DNA of 35,249 nucleotides from a virus: the IMG/VR virus record IMGVR_UViG_3300022187_000103, positions 1-35,249 of that record; one strand, written 5' to 3'. The translations under genes and the position numbers were made by a program. Below the pieces are notes generated by a model. The model was not told where the DNA came from. It did not search any database and saw only the letters and a list, made by a program, of their open reading frames with translations. This document shows positions 22,521 through 29,539 of the stretch, one piece after another (within the stretch, counting starts at the first letter, position 1; the number at the start of each line of letters is the position of its first letter).

Positions 22521-23410
22521 TACTTTCTCCATCCAGTAAATTGTTCACAAAACTCTGCTACTCCGCAGTAGTTTCCTTCGCATCGGGTCTTCTCGCCCTT
22601 TCTGTGTTCGATCTCTAGCTTTCTATCGCTACCATCGACATGCTCCTGAGCTTTCTCCAGACTGTCCCAGAGTTTCAAAGCCCTCTTCTTCCCTACTTCC
22701 TTAACAGCGTATTGATCTGGCTTTGCCCACTGATCTTCTGGTGAGCAGCGAGGGAATTGATCGTAGAGATCGTAGTCCATCTGTGCTTCTTGATGGGCAT
22801 CGACGCGCTCGTAGATATAATCCTCACGGTCCTCTTTGCTCCACAAGGGAAGCTCAACAACCACCACTGGTGCCTGTGGATACTCAGGATCGAACTGAGC
22901 CTTTCGTCTTTGCCAGTCTCTGAGGATAGCGCAGATGCGTATCTTGCTCACTGTCTTCCCACGATTAGAACCGTTGTCAGAGTTTTCAACAAGCCAAGCA
23001 TAGCAGTTTTGCTGACGCTCCCATTCCTTCTTGCCAAGAATTACTGACCAAGCTGACGTAACCTTGTAGTCCGTTATCTGCACGGTGCCATCAGGAAGAA
23101 CCTCTTGGTGGTCAAGCGCACCAGAAAGAACCCAGTTAGCCACGGTTGCATAAAGGCGTTCCTCTACCTGCACATGCTCTGGGTCATCGGCACTTTCAAG
23201 AATGTGATGGACTGCCGTACCAAACAGAGGCCAGATCATATCAGTGACATCTGTCTCTGCATCTTTGGCATATAAGTCTTTCATCAGGCGCACTCGTGGT
23301 GCGTCGATCAATGTTGTTACACTGATGTCTGCCTTGCCTTTCGTGTACTTATCGTCACGAGCAAAGTTCAAGAACGCATCAGGTAAGTCGTACTTGTTTG
23401 TGATTTTCAT
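22520..23410 (-). CDS. RecB/Cas4-type PD-(D/E)XK exonuclease
   Basis: With the ATG at 23410 (site TGGAGAAA) the protein has 296 residues. GTAVHHILE (His 68/69), SGALD (Asp 100) and ITDYKV (Asp 114, Lys 116) give the His-Asp-Asp-x-Lys active site of Cas4/RecB-like nucleases. Near the C-terminus a cysteine set (PRCSPEDQ, then TRCEGNYCGVAEFCEQF) could hold an iron-sulfur cluster as in Cas4. The gene leads the - strand operon and is coupled to the annealing protein, which matches the usual exonuclease-annealase pairs of phages. The expected reaction is resection of double-stranded DNA ends to give single strands for annealing. Confidence 0.85.
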   Translation of the reverse strand: MKITNKYDLPDAFLNFARDDKYTKGKADISVTTLIDAPRVRLMKDLYAKDAETDVTDMIWPLFGTAVHHILESADDPEHVQVEERLYATVANWVLSGALDHQEVLPDGTVQITDYKVTSAWSVILGKKEWERQQNCYAWLVENSDNGSNRGKTVSKIRICAILRDWQRRKAQFDPEYPQAPVVVVELPLWSKEDREDYIYERVDAHQEAQMDYDLYDQFPRCSPEDQWAKPDQYAVKEVGKKRALKLWDSLEKAQEHVDGSDRKLEIEHRKGEKTRCEGNYCGVAEFCEQFTGWRK

Positions 23411-23431
23411 TGTTTTCTCCACTGGTCTGTA

Positions 23432-23460
23432 GTTAAATCACACATGGAATACAAAGTCAA
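23432..23460 (-). promoter_or_regulatory. Leftward promoter candidate for the recombination operon
   Basis: On the - strand TTGACT (23460-23455), a 17-base spacer and TTTAAC (23437-23432) precede the exonuclease gene by about 20 bases. The -35 is near consensus and the -10 is weak. The 72-base gap between the divergent exonuclease and RusA genes must hold both promoters. Confidence 0.4.
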
Positions 23461-23482
23461 ATAGGAATATTTAGGGGAAGAT

Positions 23483-23902
23483 ATGAGTAATTTTGACGTT
23501 ACATTTACGGTATATGGTGAACCCGCATCGAAAGCAAACTCACGCAAGATGGTAGTGATCAAGGGGCGACCCGCCCTGATCAAGTCAGCCAAAGCGAGAG
23601 CCTACGTTACGATGTTCGAAAGCCAATGCCCTGTCATGGAAGTGCCAACGACTGATGATGTTGTCGTTGAGATGATGATACACTACGCCTCACGCCGCCC
23701 TGATTTGGATGAGAGCTTGATACTGGATTGCATGCAGGGACGCATCTACAAAAACGACAGGCAGGTGAAGCAGAAGTTTATCTATTGGGGGTTGGACAAG
23801 GAAGAGCCGCGTTCGATCATTCGTGTCCGCTCATGTGATGTAAAAAATATTCCAGACTATCTTTCATCCGATACCGTTATTCTATCGGAAGACGTTCGGT
23901 AG
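23483..23902 (+). CDS. rusA: RusA-like Holliday junction resolvase
   Basis: The 139-residue product reads VYGEPASKANSRK near the N-terminus, then IKSAKARAYV, and the RRPDLDESLILDCMQG and IYKNDRQV motifs that supply the conserved acidic residues of RusA (Asp in RPDLDE, Asp in LDCMQG, Asp in KNDRQV). RusA dimers resolve four-way DNA junctions in a magnesium-dependent way. GGGGAAG lies before the ATG. It is on the + strand, divergent from the exonuclease operon and just upstream of the primase-helicase. It probably clears branched DNA made by recombination-dependent replication before packaging. Its 3' end overlaps the first copy of a short repeat set. Confidence 0.85.
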   Translation: MSNFDVTFTVYGEPASKANSRKMVVIKGRPALIKSAKARAYVTMFESQCPVMEVPTTDDVVVEMMIHYASRRPDLDESLILDCMQGRIYKNDRQVKQKFIYWGLDKEEPRSIIRVRSCDVKNIPDYLSSDTVILSEDVR

Positions 23903-23947
23903 ACGATATTACATATCGGTAGACTAAGTATATATATTATATATTAG
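23885..23947. repeat. Three TCGGWAGAC repeats plus AT-rich tract, origin- or operator-like
   Basis: TCGGAAGAC at 23885, TCGGTAGAC at 23896 and TCGGTAGAC at 23916 are direct repeats spaced 11 and 20 bases, that is one and two helical turns. An almost pure A/T stretch follows (about 23925-23947, with alternating TATATA). It lies between RusA and the primase-helicase. Phased repeats beside an AT-rich tract are usual for replication origins and for operators. Confidence 0.55.
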
Positions 23948-23966
23948 GCGGGAAAAAATTGGCAAG

Positions 23967-23996
23967 TTGACTGCTCGTATCTGTTTCTTCTATGAT
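23967..23996 (+). promoter_or_regulatory. Promoter candidate for the primase-helicase
   Basis: TTGACT (23967-23972), an 18-base spacer and TATGAT (23991-23996) form a good sigma70-like pair. The predicted start near 24003 leaves a short leader with AGGAG (24010-24014) before the GTG at 24021. Confidence 0.5.
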
Positions 23997-24020
23997 GTCG
24001 GGATAGAGTAGGAGATAGCC

Positions 24021-25802
24021 GTGCAGATCGAACAACAAGTTCGTGGCGAGGCGTACAGATTAGGGCAAGGTCAACACAAGATCAAATGTCCAAGCTGTTC
24101 CCCAAGCCGCAAAAACAAAACCGACAGAACGCTCTCTCTAAAAATTGAACAAGACAAAATACTGTTTCAGTGTTGGCACTGCAATCAGCAGGGGATTGTT
24201 CCGTTGGTAGAGCGAGTAGAAAAAATAAACAAAGTGGAAACAATGTCCGTAGCAAAAAAAATAGACAAGACCTCACTTACTGAGGCGGCACTGGCGTGGC
24301 TGAAGAGCCGTGGCATAAGTGCAGAAACAGCAGAGAAAGCAAACCTTCAGTCATCCGTCACATGGTTCCAATCGGTGGGACATGAGACACCAAGCATCTT
24401 ATTCCCATATCAAAATCATGAGGGTCAAGAGTACGCGCAGAAGATACGATCAATCGATAGCAAAGCGTTCATCTGCAATGGCGCACCCCAGACTTTCTTC
24501 AACCTAAAGAACGTGCAACGTGACGATGATCTCATCATTTGCGAGGGAGAAATGGATGCGCTTGCATTCATGGAGACAGGTTACGAAAGCGTTGTATCAA
24601 TACCAAATGGGGCGGTCATAAAGGTTGTCGATGGTAACATCGATCCGAAAGAAGATAATAAATTCAAGTTCTTATGGGCAGCAAAGAATAAGATCGATGC
24701 CGCTCGTCGTATCATCATCGCTATGGATGCAGACCCTGCGGGTCAAGCAACAGCGGAAGAGATCGCTCGTCGTATCGGAAAGGATCGATGCTTCAAGGTT
24801 GAGTATCCAGAGGGGTGCAAGGATTGCAATGATGTACTCCTGAAACTGGGAAAGGATGGTGTTGATGATGTAGTGGTGGGCGCAAAGCCGTGGCCTGTCG
24901 CAGGGCTTTACGATGCCTCACATTTCTATGACCAGATCGATGACATCTATGAGAGGGGCATGGGCCGTGGCGAAAGCACTGGTTACGAGAACGTGGATGA
25001 TTTATACACTGTTGTCACTGGTCAGCTTACCGTTGTCACTGGGCATCCATCATCTGGTAAGTCAGAATTCATTGACCAGATCATGGTGAACATGGCGCAA
25101 GAGAAGGGGTGGAAGTTTGCCATCTGTTCTTTCGAGAATGAACCTCGTTTGCACATTGCCAAGTTGATCAGCAAGTATATCCGTAAACCATTCTTTGAAG
25201 GTGCAATGGATCGGATAACGCCAGACGAGCTGACGCGGGGTAAGGAATTTGTTCAATCGCACTTTTCTTTCTTGTACCAAGCTGATGGTTCCATGTCTTC
25301 AGTCGATAGCATCATCGAAAGATTGAAGGTTGCGGTCATGCGGCACGGTGTCAGAGGTGCCATCATTGACCCATACAATTACATTCAGAAGGGCCGTGAT
25401 GTCAGCGAGACTGACTGGGTATCTGATGTACTAACACGGCTCCGCGTGTTCGCTCAGGCGCATGGCATTCACCTCTGGTTTGTCGCCCACCCAACAAAGA
25501 TGATGCGTGACCAGACAGGCAAGGTTCCCGCCCCTAAAGGCTATGACATCTCAGGCAGTGCTGCTTGGTTTGCGAAAGCTGATGTTGGCTTGACAGTTCA
25601 CAGACCTGACCCATCTCACTCACGCGTATCAGAGATACACATATGGAAGTGTCGTTTCTCGTGGGTTGGGAAGCAAGGGGATACAGAGCTTGAGTTTGAC
25701 GTTCCTACATCTACATACAGGAAATACATACCAGACCCCATACTTGATGCGCCAACACCATACTCAGAAGTGGATATAGATTTTGACAGTATCTTCCCAT
25801 AA
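24021..25802 (+). CDS. Primase-helicase (T7 gp4-like)
   Basis: The GTG start has AGGAG 6 bases before it. The 593 residues hold a zinc-binding domain (Cys 23, 26, 51, 54), then a TOPRIM primase core with CEGEMDA (Glu 175) and MDADPAG (Asp 236, Asp 238). A DnaB-type helicase follows, with Walker A GHPSSGKS at 341-348, a Walker B-like GAIIDPYN near 445 and a FVAHPTKM motif near 480. This order is that of bifunctional phage primase-helicases, which unwind the fork and lay primers. No DNA polymerase is seen nearby, so the phage may encode it elsewhere or use that of the host. Confidence 0.9.
   Translation: MQIEQQVRGEAYRLGQGQHKIKCPSCSPSRKNKTDRTLSLKIEQDKILFQCWHCNQQGIVPLVERVEKINKVETMSVAKKIDKTSLTEAALAWLKSRGISAETAEKANLQSSVTWFQSVGHETPSILFPYQNHEGQEYAQKIRSIDSKAFICNGAPQTFFNLKNVQRDDDLIICEGEMDALAFMETGYESVVSIPNGAVIKVVDGNIDPKEDNKFKFLWAAKNKIDAARRIIIAMDADPAGQATAEEIARRIGKDRCFKVEYPEGCKDCNDVLLKLGKDGVDDVVVGAKPWPVAGLYDASHFYDQIDDIYERGMGRGESTGYENVDDLYTVVTGQLTVVTGHPSSGKSEFIDQIMVNMAQEKGWKFAICSFENEPRLHIAKLISKYIRKPFFEGAMDRITPDELTRGKEFVQSHFSFLYQADGSMSSVDSIIERLKVAVMRHGVRGAIIDPYNYIQKGRDVSETDWVSDVLTRLRVFAQAHGIHLWFVAHPTKMMRDQTGKVPAPKGYDISGSAAWFAKADVGLTVHRPDPSHSRVSEIHIWKCRFSWVGKQGDTELEFDVPTSTYRKYIPDPILDAPTPYSEVDIDFDSIFP
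25251..25262. repeat. Dispersed palindrome copy (inside the primase-helicase gene)
   Basis: GTTCAATCGCAC followed by TTTTC, one mismatch to the CAC form. The 17-base match including the flank is nearly that of the copy before the terminase gene (34528). Confidence 0.5.
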
Positions 25803-25809
25803 CAAGTTC

Positions 25810-25950
25810 TTGATTGTTAGGCAGGGAGAAAATGGACCCACTGTACATGTCTTTGTCGATGGCAAAGAGGTTGCAGTCATTGATCTTAACTCTAGACAAA
25901 CACTGCGACTAATAGGCAACTTAGCAGATAACATGTTTGAATCGGTTTGA
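25810..25950 (+). CDS. Small protein after the primase-helicase, 46 residues
   Basis: A short open frame starts with TTG 7 bases after the helicase stop and ends with TGA at 25948-25950. The product begins IVRQGENGPTVHVFVDGKEV and continues with AVIDLNSRQTLRLIGNLAD. It has a strand-turn-strand with a DGKEVA turn and then an amphipathic helix, so it reads as a compact real protein and not as random sequence. No strong Shine-Dalgarno site is visible; translation may be coupled to the helicase gene. The function is unknown. It is the last gene before the terminator at 26036-26061. Confidence 0.55.
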   Translation: MIVRQGENGPTVHVFVDGKEVAVIDLNSRQTLRLIGNLADNMFESV

Positions 25951-26161
25951 CGTATGCAGAACTGCATGCTAGGTCTTGTGTCAGGATATTGTTCACAGCC
26001 CTACATGTAGGGTGACATCCTCTCCACTCTATACTGGGCCACCTTCGGGTGGTCCTTTTTTATAAAAAAGACAGGGAGAGCAACATGTAGTGTGGTGACT
26101 GCTCTATCCCTGTCAGTTGAACATTAGTGCGCGAGGCAAACATGGGCGAAATGTAAACGCA
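25951..26161. other. Non-coding junction between convergent operons, rich in inverted repeats
   Basis: No credible gene is present. It holds a perfect 14-bp palindrome (CCCTACATGTAGGG, 25999-26012), flanked by further pairing segments, and a terminator (26036-26061). It also holds an imperfect 13-15-base inverted repeat (26070-26082 with 26100-26114) and the left arm of a perfect 10-bp one (CATTAGTGCG 26122-26131 with 26158-26167). Confidence 0.7.
26036..26061 (+). terminator. Rho-independent terminator after the primase-helicase operon
   Basis: GGGCCACC and GGTGGTCC form an 8-bp stem with one G-U pair and a stable TTCG loop, followed by six T residues. It ends rightward transcription of the RusA/primase operon. 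Confidence 0.88.
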
Positions 26162-26374
26162 CTAATGCATGGGTGATCCTTTTATTATATCATCTTCACT
26201 GAGATTTTCTATGGCCTCATTTATAACGACAGCCATAACTGGGAAATCGTCATGCATGTTGTAGGCCATAAGAATGTTTATGATTAAGTCACACATTTGA
26301 ATCCGACATGCAGTCGGTGGCAAAGAGGAAATAACCTTTGATATTTGCTCGTGTGTTAACTCTTTTACATCCAT
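26162..26374 (-). CDS. Small acidic protein of unknown function, 70 residues
   Basis: The product is mostly helical. It has an N-terminal VKELTHEQISKVISSLPP segment, a short hydrophobic region with cysteine (CDLIINILMAY) and an acidic end (INEAIENLSEDDII). Its ATG overlaps the stop of the upstream gene as TAATG. It is the last gene of the long - strand operon, and its stop codon lies in the right arm of the 10-bp inverted repeat 26122-26167, which may act in 3' end formation. I do not recognise the family. Confidence 0.5.
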   Translation of the reverse strand: MDVKELTHEQISKVISSLPPTACRIQMCDLIINILMAYNMHDDFPVMAVVINEAIENLSEDDIIKGSPMH

Positions 26375-27129
26375 TAGAAATCCACCAACTCTTTAGTTAC
26401 AGTATCCTTGATGCGTCTTGTAATCAAGCTCTCACATTTAGAGAACTCAGTTTGGATAGCAGTCACTGGATCGCCAGAGGTTTCGTATTTCATAACCCAA
26501 GCGTTGTCGAACTCAGCCTCTTTGTTCTTGACCTTGAGTGCTACAACTGAGAACGCGCGGATGCCTATGTCATTGAGGCGATCTAGCTTCCTCTCTTGAG
26601 CATCCATGATGAAGCGCATGCCATCACCCGCCTTGACGTTGTCGATGCCCTGATCGTAAACGCGCTTACCCCAAGTAACAGGGATGCCAACCTCATAGTT
26701 CACGCGCCATACGTTAGGCAATCTCTCGCAGTACATTGAGCCAGTAGTATACGGCGTGACTTCCCAACTGATAGATGGGAACGCATCGTTCAAAGAGGAT
26801 ACACCATTTATCTTGGTGGCTTCCTTGGCTCTTTCGATAACAGTTTGCAGTGGTGGCACAGCTTTTCGTATCGCACGTAGTTCATGTATTCTCTTCAGTA
26901 GATGAGAGCCATATCGTTGAGCATGGCCTACGTCCTCATCTGGTAGGCTCCTGAATAACTTTGGTGCAGTGTCGTAATCAAATGCTTTCCACCCATATTG
27001 CGATGGACTTAAAGCGATGTCCTTTTTGTTGTCGTTTGAGAATTCATAAGCCTCAAAATACTTTTCAATCGCATTTGATAGGTGACGTATCGCGTGATAA
27101 TTATTGATATCTGGATTGTTGCTTTTCAT
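26374..27129 (-). CDS. Unknown protein, 251 residues
   Basis: AAGGAG lies before the ATG, and the palindrome copy at 27145-27156 lies 15 bases upstream of the start. The first 110 residues are alpha-helical and charged (HLLKRIHELRAIRKAVPPLQTVIERAKEA in two pieces). Residues 115-160 look beta-rich, with aromatic residues (ISWEVTPYTTGSMYCERLP, then VWRVNYEVGIPVTWGKRVYD). The rest alternates strands and helices and ends in a Lys/Arg-rich tail. I recognise no enzyme motif. It is among the largest unassigned early genes of the window, and its own palindrome suggests separate control from the genes upstream. Confidence 0.5.
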   Translation of the reverse strand: MKSNNPDINNYHAIRHLSNAIEKYFEAYEFSNDNKKDIALSPSQYGWKAFDYDTAPKLFRSLPDEDVGHAQRYGSHLLKRIHELRAIRKAVPPLQTVIERAKEATKINGVSSLNDAFPSISWEVTPYTTGSMYCERLPNVWRVNYEVGIPVTWGKRVYDQGIDNVKAGDGMRFIMDAQERKLDRLNDIGIRAFSVVALKVKNKEAEFDNAWVMKYETSGDPVTAIQTEFSKCESLITRRIKDTVTKELVDF

Positions 27130-27144
27130 CTTTCCACTCCTTTT

Positions 27145-27156
27145 GTTCTATTGAAC
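27145..27156. repeat. Dispersed palindrome copy (junction)
   Basis: GTTCTATTGAAC, one mismatch, followed by TTTT on the + strand. It lies between the 57-residue gene (stop 27159-27161) and the 251-residue gene (start 27129) on the - strand. Confidence 0.8.
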
Positions 27157-27158
27157 TT

Positions 27159-27332
27159 TTATATGTTAACACCCTGATCTCGTAGCTCAGAGATGTATTC
27201 CTTTAGCGCAAGTCGCGCCCTCCAAAGATCGTGTTGCACATTGGGATGATAGTTCTTTCTGTTGGCCTCATCCTCATGCTTGCTGACCTCACCCTTCAGA
27301 AATCTGATGGTTGCTTTCTGTTCTTCATTCAT
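27159..27332 (-). CDS. Small helical protein, 57 residues
   Basis: A short frame with ATG at 27332 overlaps the upstream gene stop by 8 bases and ends in TAA at 27159. The product (MNEEQKATIRFLKGEVSKHE, then DEANRKNYHPNVQHDLWRAR and an LALKEYISELRD helix) is charged and predicted to form two helices. The last helix resembles those of small phage coiled-coil proteins. The frame lacks rare features, sits in phase with the tightly packed operon and fills an otherwise empty gap, so I consider it real. The function is unknown. Confidence 0.6.
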   Translation of the reverse strand: MNEEQKATIRFLKGEVSKHEDEANRKNYHPNVQHDLWRARLALKEYISELRDQGVNI

Positions 27333-27549
27333 TGGTTGGCCTCAGCATTGGTCTAATTGATTGGGACATGATACCTGTTTCTAGGCACCACATGTTCACG
27401 TCACCATCTGCATAGAAGTATTGGTCCATATCTTCGTTGTCGCGGATGGCTATCTGACAAGCCTCGTGGCTTGGCAGTATCAGGTAGGTCTGGATGTCCC
27501 TGCCTTTGATTGTGTACTCTATGTAGAGAGTAAAGAAATACTCTATCAC
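27325..27549 (-). CDS. Unknown small protein, 74 residues
   Basis: The product starts IEYFFTLYIEYTIKGRDIQT, a beta-rich stretch. It continues with a HEACQIAIRDNEDMDQYFYADGDVNM segment, part helix and part acidic loop, and ends with CLETGIMSQSIRPMLRP. The pattern of two strands, a helix and a Cys-containing strand is common in small phage early proteins. Its start overlaps the upstream gene by an ATGA-type junction, and its end overlaps the next gene by 8 bases. No family is recognised. Confidence 0.5.
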   Translation of the reverse strand: MIEYFFTLYIEYTIKGRDIQTYLILPSHEACQIAIRDNEDMDQYFYADGDVNMWCLETGIMSQSIRPMLRPTNE

Positions 27550-27764
27550 AAAAAACCTCTTCTTTTTCTAGCCTCTTCTAATGTCTCCCCATATCTAGGG
27601 CGACCCGATTTTCCTTTCGCGTTCGCTTGACCTTTTTTTGGATCACGAAACATGGGGTTAACTTTATGATTTTCACTACGCACTAGGTCACCCCAACACT
27701 GTGCGTATGCTTGCTCGTATGGTATCCCTAATTGTAGTAGGGCTTTCAGTTCCTGTATGTTCAT
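27546..27764 (-). CDS. Unknown basic protein, 72 residues
   Basis: I place the start at ATG 27764, because GGGAG precedes it by 6 bases and the upstream small gene ends at 27775. A longer frame would run through that gene. The product opens with an amphipathic helix (MNIQELKALLQLGIPYEQAYAQ). It then has a Gly/Lys/Arg-rich tail (KKGQANAKGKSGRPRY and EEARKRRGF) that could contact nucleic acid or be disordered. No domain is recognised. The next gene downstream overlaps its stop. Confidence 0.5.
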   Translation of the reverse strand: MNIQELKALLQLGIPYEQAYAQCWGDLVRSENHKVNPMFRDPKKGQANAKGKSGRPRYGETLEEARKRRGFL

Positions 27765-27774
27765 TGACGCTCCC

Positions 27775-27879
27775 TCAAAATGGTGGCTCTTCATCTCCAC
27801 TTGGTTTCCATACGATATCGTACTGGAACATGGCTAAAAGAAAACCCCGCAGATCGCAGGGCCAAGCATCTTTAATCAT
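27775..27879 (-). CDS. Very small protein, 34 residues
   Basis: The ATG at 27879 overlaps the stop of the upstream HTH-like gene by 8 bases, and the TGA is at 27775. The product has one hydrophobic patch (LRGFLLAMFQYDIVW) and an acidic C-terminus PSGDEEPPF that ends in Phe. It recalls the partner-binding tips of SSB-like proteins. Overlapped starts and stops on both sides argue for a real gene; the length is the weak point. The function is unknown. Confidence 0.45.
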   Translation of the reverse strand: MIKDAWPCDLRGFLLAMFQYDIVWKPSGDEEPPF

Positions 27880-28132
27880 TGTACACGCCAAGTTTGCGCA
27901 TCCAGTTCTTAGCCATCATGTAGTTAGATAGCCTCAACATCTTGGCTATCTTTGTGTAGCTTGGACCATGAACTCTCTTAGCATGTATCAAGTATGCACG
28001 AGCGACATCGTCCATGTGCTTACGAACATTCATGTCATCACGCAGTTGTATTTCAGGGCGGCGAGCCGTAGCCCTGCCCTGATCCGCATCCACTGACACG
28101 TCTTGTCCATTGATGATTATCTTTATCTCCAT
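27872..28132 (-). CDS. Small DNA-binding protein candidate with HTH-like C-terminus
   Basis: GGAGTGAGAG precedes the ATG at 28132. The N-terminus (residues 1-16) is a short beta hairpin (EIKIIINGQDVSVD). From residue 36 it is helical: RKHMDDVARAYLIHAKRVHG, then SYTKIAKMLRLSNYMMAKNWMRKLG. The last stretch has the layout of a helix-turn-helix, with a Ser-Tyr-x2-Ile-Ala-x2-Leu core. A regulator of early genes is plausible. It is the second visible candidate, after the AlpA-like protein, for binding the dispersed palindrome. Confidence 0.5.
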   Translation of the reverse strand: MEIKIIINGQDVSVDADQGRATARRPEIQLRDDMNVRKHMDDVARAYLIHAKRVHGPSYTKIAKMLRLSNYMMAKNWMRKLGVYND

Positions 28133-28141
28133 CTCTCACTC

Positions 28142-29266
28142 CTATGTTTCTAGATATGTTGTCTGACCAAACGGTGCGGGGTTGGCGTTAGCCCATGATG
28201 AAATCCATAGCACTGGGTAGTGCGGTTCATCTGGGTAATCGTTGATGCCCAAGTCAGTAAACACGACCATGTTATCCACGTTCAACTCGTTATCCTCAAC
28301 GTATCTGAACGCAGGTGATACCAACGTGCAACCTCGACCACCGACCTCAATCTTATCGACCTCGTCACCCTGTTCGTAACGGCGCACCGTCTGAACCTCA
28401 GCATCAAAGGTGATCACTGTGATCGACTGTGGTTTGATGTCTTGGCTGATCGCATTCAGTTCACCAAGGAAGAACGACATCTCACGGTTCGATACAGACC
28501 CGCTGCTATCACACAGGACAACAACGTCACCCGCACCCATCTTCAAGATCGATGGGGCCACGATACCGTTCGTGTGATACATCTTGCGCTGAGGTTTGCG
28601 CATGCTGTAATCATCTGGCTGATCGCCACCGATAAACCTACGCATCACGTCACGCCAATCGACTTGGCTGCGCTTCATCTGTTCGATCAACTGCTTGATC
28701 TTGGCAGGTAGGTTGCCCACTGCCTTGGCACCAGTAGCAGCCATCATGACCTTGCTATCGATGTCAGCTTCCATCTGCTGTTGTTCCGCAGGGGATAGTG
28801 CATTGCCGTTGCCATCAGTTGCATCGACAACCTCACCGACACCCGATGCCTGACCGTAGCGTTCCTTGGCATCCTCTGGCAGTCTGTCATAGATAGCCTC
28901 AGCCATCAGGCCGCTGTACTGTGGATCATGCAGACCGCCCTCTGGCAGGGTGAACCCCGCCTCAATCAGGATGTCGTTGATCGCAAAGTCACAGGCGATA
29001 TTCCAAAGCTCTGGGTCACGCTCACCACGGCGCAGAGGGTGCTTGAATGTGACGTGGCAGACCTCGTGCGCCATGACACCGACAGTCTCTTCCTGATCAA
29101 TCGTGTCAACGAATTCTGAATTCCACTTGATGAACTTGCCATCAGTACACATTGTGCTGACAGTCGGATCAGGCTCAACGCGCAGGGACAGGGCAATGGA
29201 CCCAAAGAATGGGTGCTTCACCACAAGCCGCGTAATCGAACGCGACACTTTCATTTGTGCATCCAT
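28142..29266 (-). CDS. VWA-like / putative metallopeptidase protein, partner of the MoxR ATPase
   Basis: This 374-residue protein has a HEVCH zinc motif at residues 67-71, followed by an ELWNIACDFAIND block, as in the putative metallopeptidase half of DUF2201 proteins. The C-terminal half has a VWA-like fold, with DSSGS (residues 253-257) as the MIDAS site and further acidic positions in VFTDLGIND. A linker of about 100 residues connects the halves. The start overlaps the Zn-ribbon gene stop (TGATG). The MoxR-type ATPase is encoded two genes upstream in the same operon. Such pairs act as chaperones or as substrate modifiers in bacteria; the target here is unknown. Confidence 0.8.
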   Translation of the reverse strand: MDAQMKVSRSITRLVVKHPFFGSIALSLRVEPDPTVSTMCTDGKFIKWNSEFVDTIDQEETVGVMAHEVCHVTFKHPLRRGERDPELWNIACDFAINDILIEAGFTLPEGGLHDPQYSGLMAEAIYDRLPEDAKERYGQASGVGEVVDATDGNGNALSPAEQQQMEADIDSKVMMAATGAKAVGNLPAKIKQLIEQMKRSQVDWRDVMRRFIGGDQPDDYSMRKPQRKMYHTNGIVAPSILKMGAGDVVVLCDSSGSVSNREMSFFLGELNAISQDIKPQSITVITFDAEVQTVRRYEQGDEVDKIEVGGRGCTLVSPAFRYVEDNELNVDNMVVFTDLGINDYPDEPHYPVLWISSWANANPAPFGQTTYLET

Positions 29267-29460
29267 CAGGATATCTCCTCTATCACTTTCTCAATTGTAT
29301 TTTCTTTGTTGAACACAGCCTTAAAGACTTGGTTCAGTGTGATCTCAACGTCCAAGTAAATGTCACGCCCACAACTCTCGTTGATACAGGTCAGGGCAGA
29401 CCACTCTAAGTGGCCCACCTTGAATAGGGTATGACAATATGGACATGTAAATACATGCAT
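29266..29460 (-). CDS. Zinc-ribbon protein, 64 residues
   Basis: The ATG at 29460 has GGAGAG 4 bases upstream; a TTG 12 bases earlier is less likely. The product has CPYC (residues 6-9) and CINESC (residues 25-30) as two cysteine pairs, which make a treble-clef or ribbon-type zinc site. An acidic-basic helix follows (FKAVFNKENTIEKVIEEIS). It sits between the MoxR ATPase and VWA genes in one operon. It may thus be an adaptor or substrate-recognition part of that pair; this is inferred only from position. The palindrome copy at 29477-29488 is just upstream. Confidence 0.6.
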   Translation of the reverse strand: MHVFTCPYCHTLFKVGHLEWSALTCINESCGRDIYLDVEITLNQVFKAVFNKENTIEKVIEEIS

Positions 29461-29476
29461 ATCTCTCTCCAAAAAA

Positions 29477-29488
29477 GTTCAATAGAAC
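29477..29488. repeat. Dispersed palindrome copy (junction)
   Basis: GTTCAATAGAAC, flanked by six A residues on each side, placed between a terminator hairpin and the Zn-ribbon gene, 16 bases before that ATG. Confidence 0.8.
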
Positions 29489-29523
29489 AAAAAACATGGA
29501 TAGTTGAAGGCCATCAACTATCC
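29489..29523 (-). terminator. Rho-independent terminator after the MoxR ATPase gene
   Basis: On the - strand GGATAGTTGA and TCAACTATCC form a perfect 10-bp stem with a 6-base loop (29523-29498), followed after three bases by six T. It ends transcription from the ATPase gene or attenuates it before the Zn-ribbon gene. Confidence 0.8.
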
Positions 29524-29539
29524 GCGTAAGTTATTGTTT

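Noticed and set aside
26079-26143. 26-codon frame on the - strand in the convergent junction
   Set aside because: No ribosome site, and it covers the inverted repeats and lies against the terminator.
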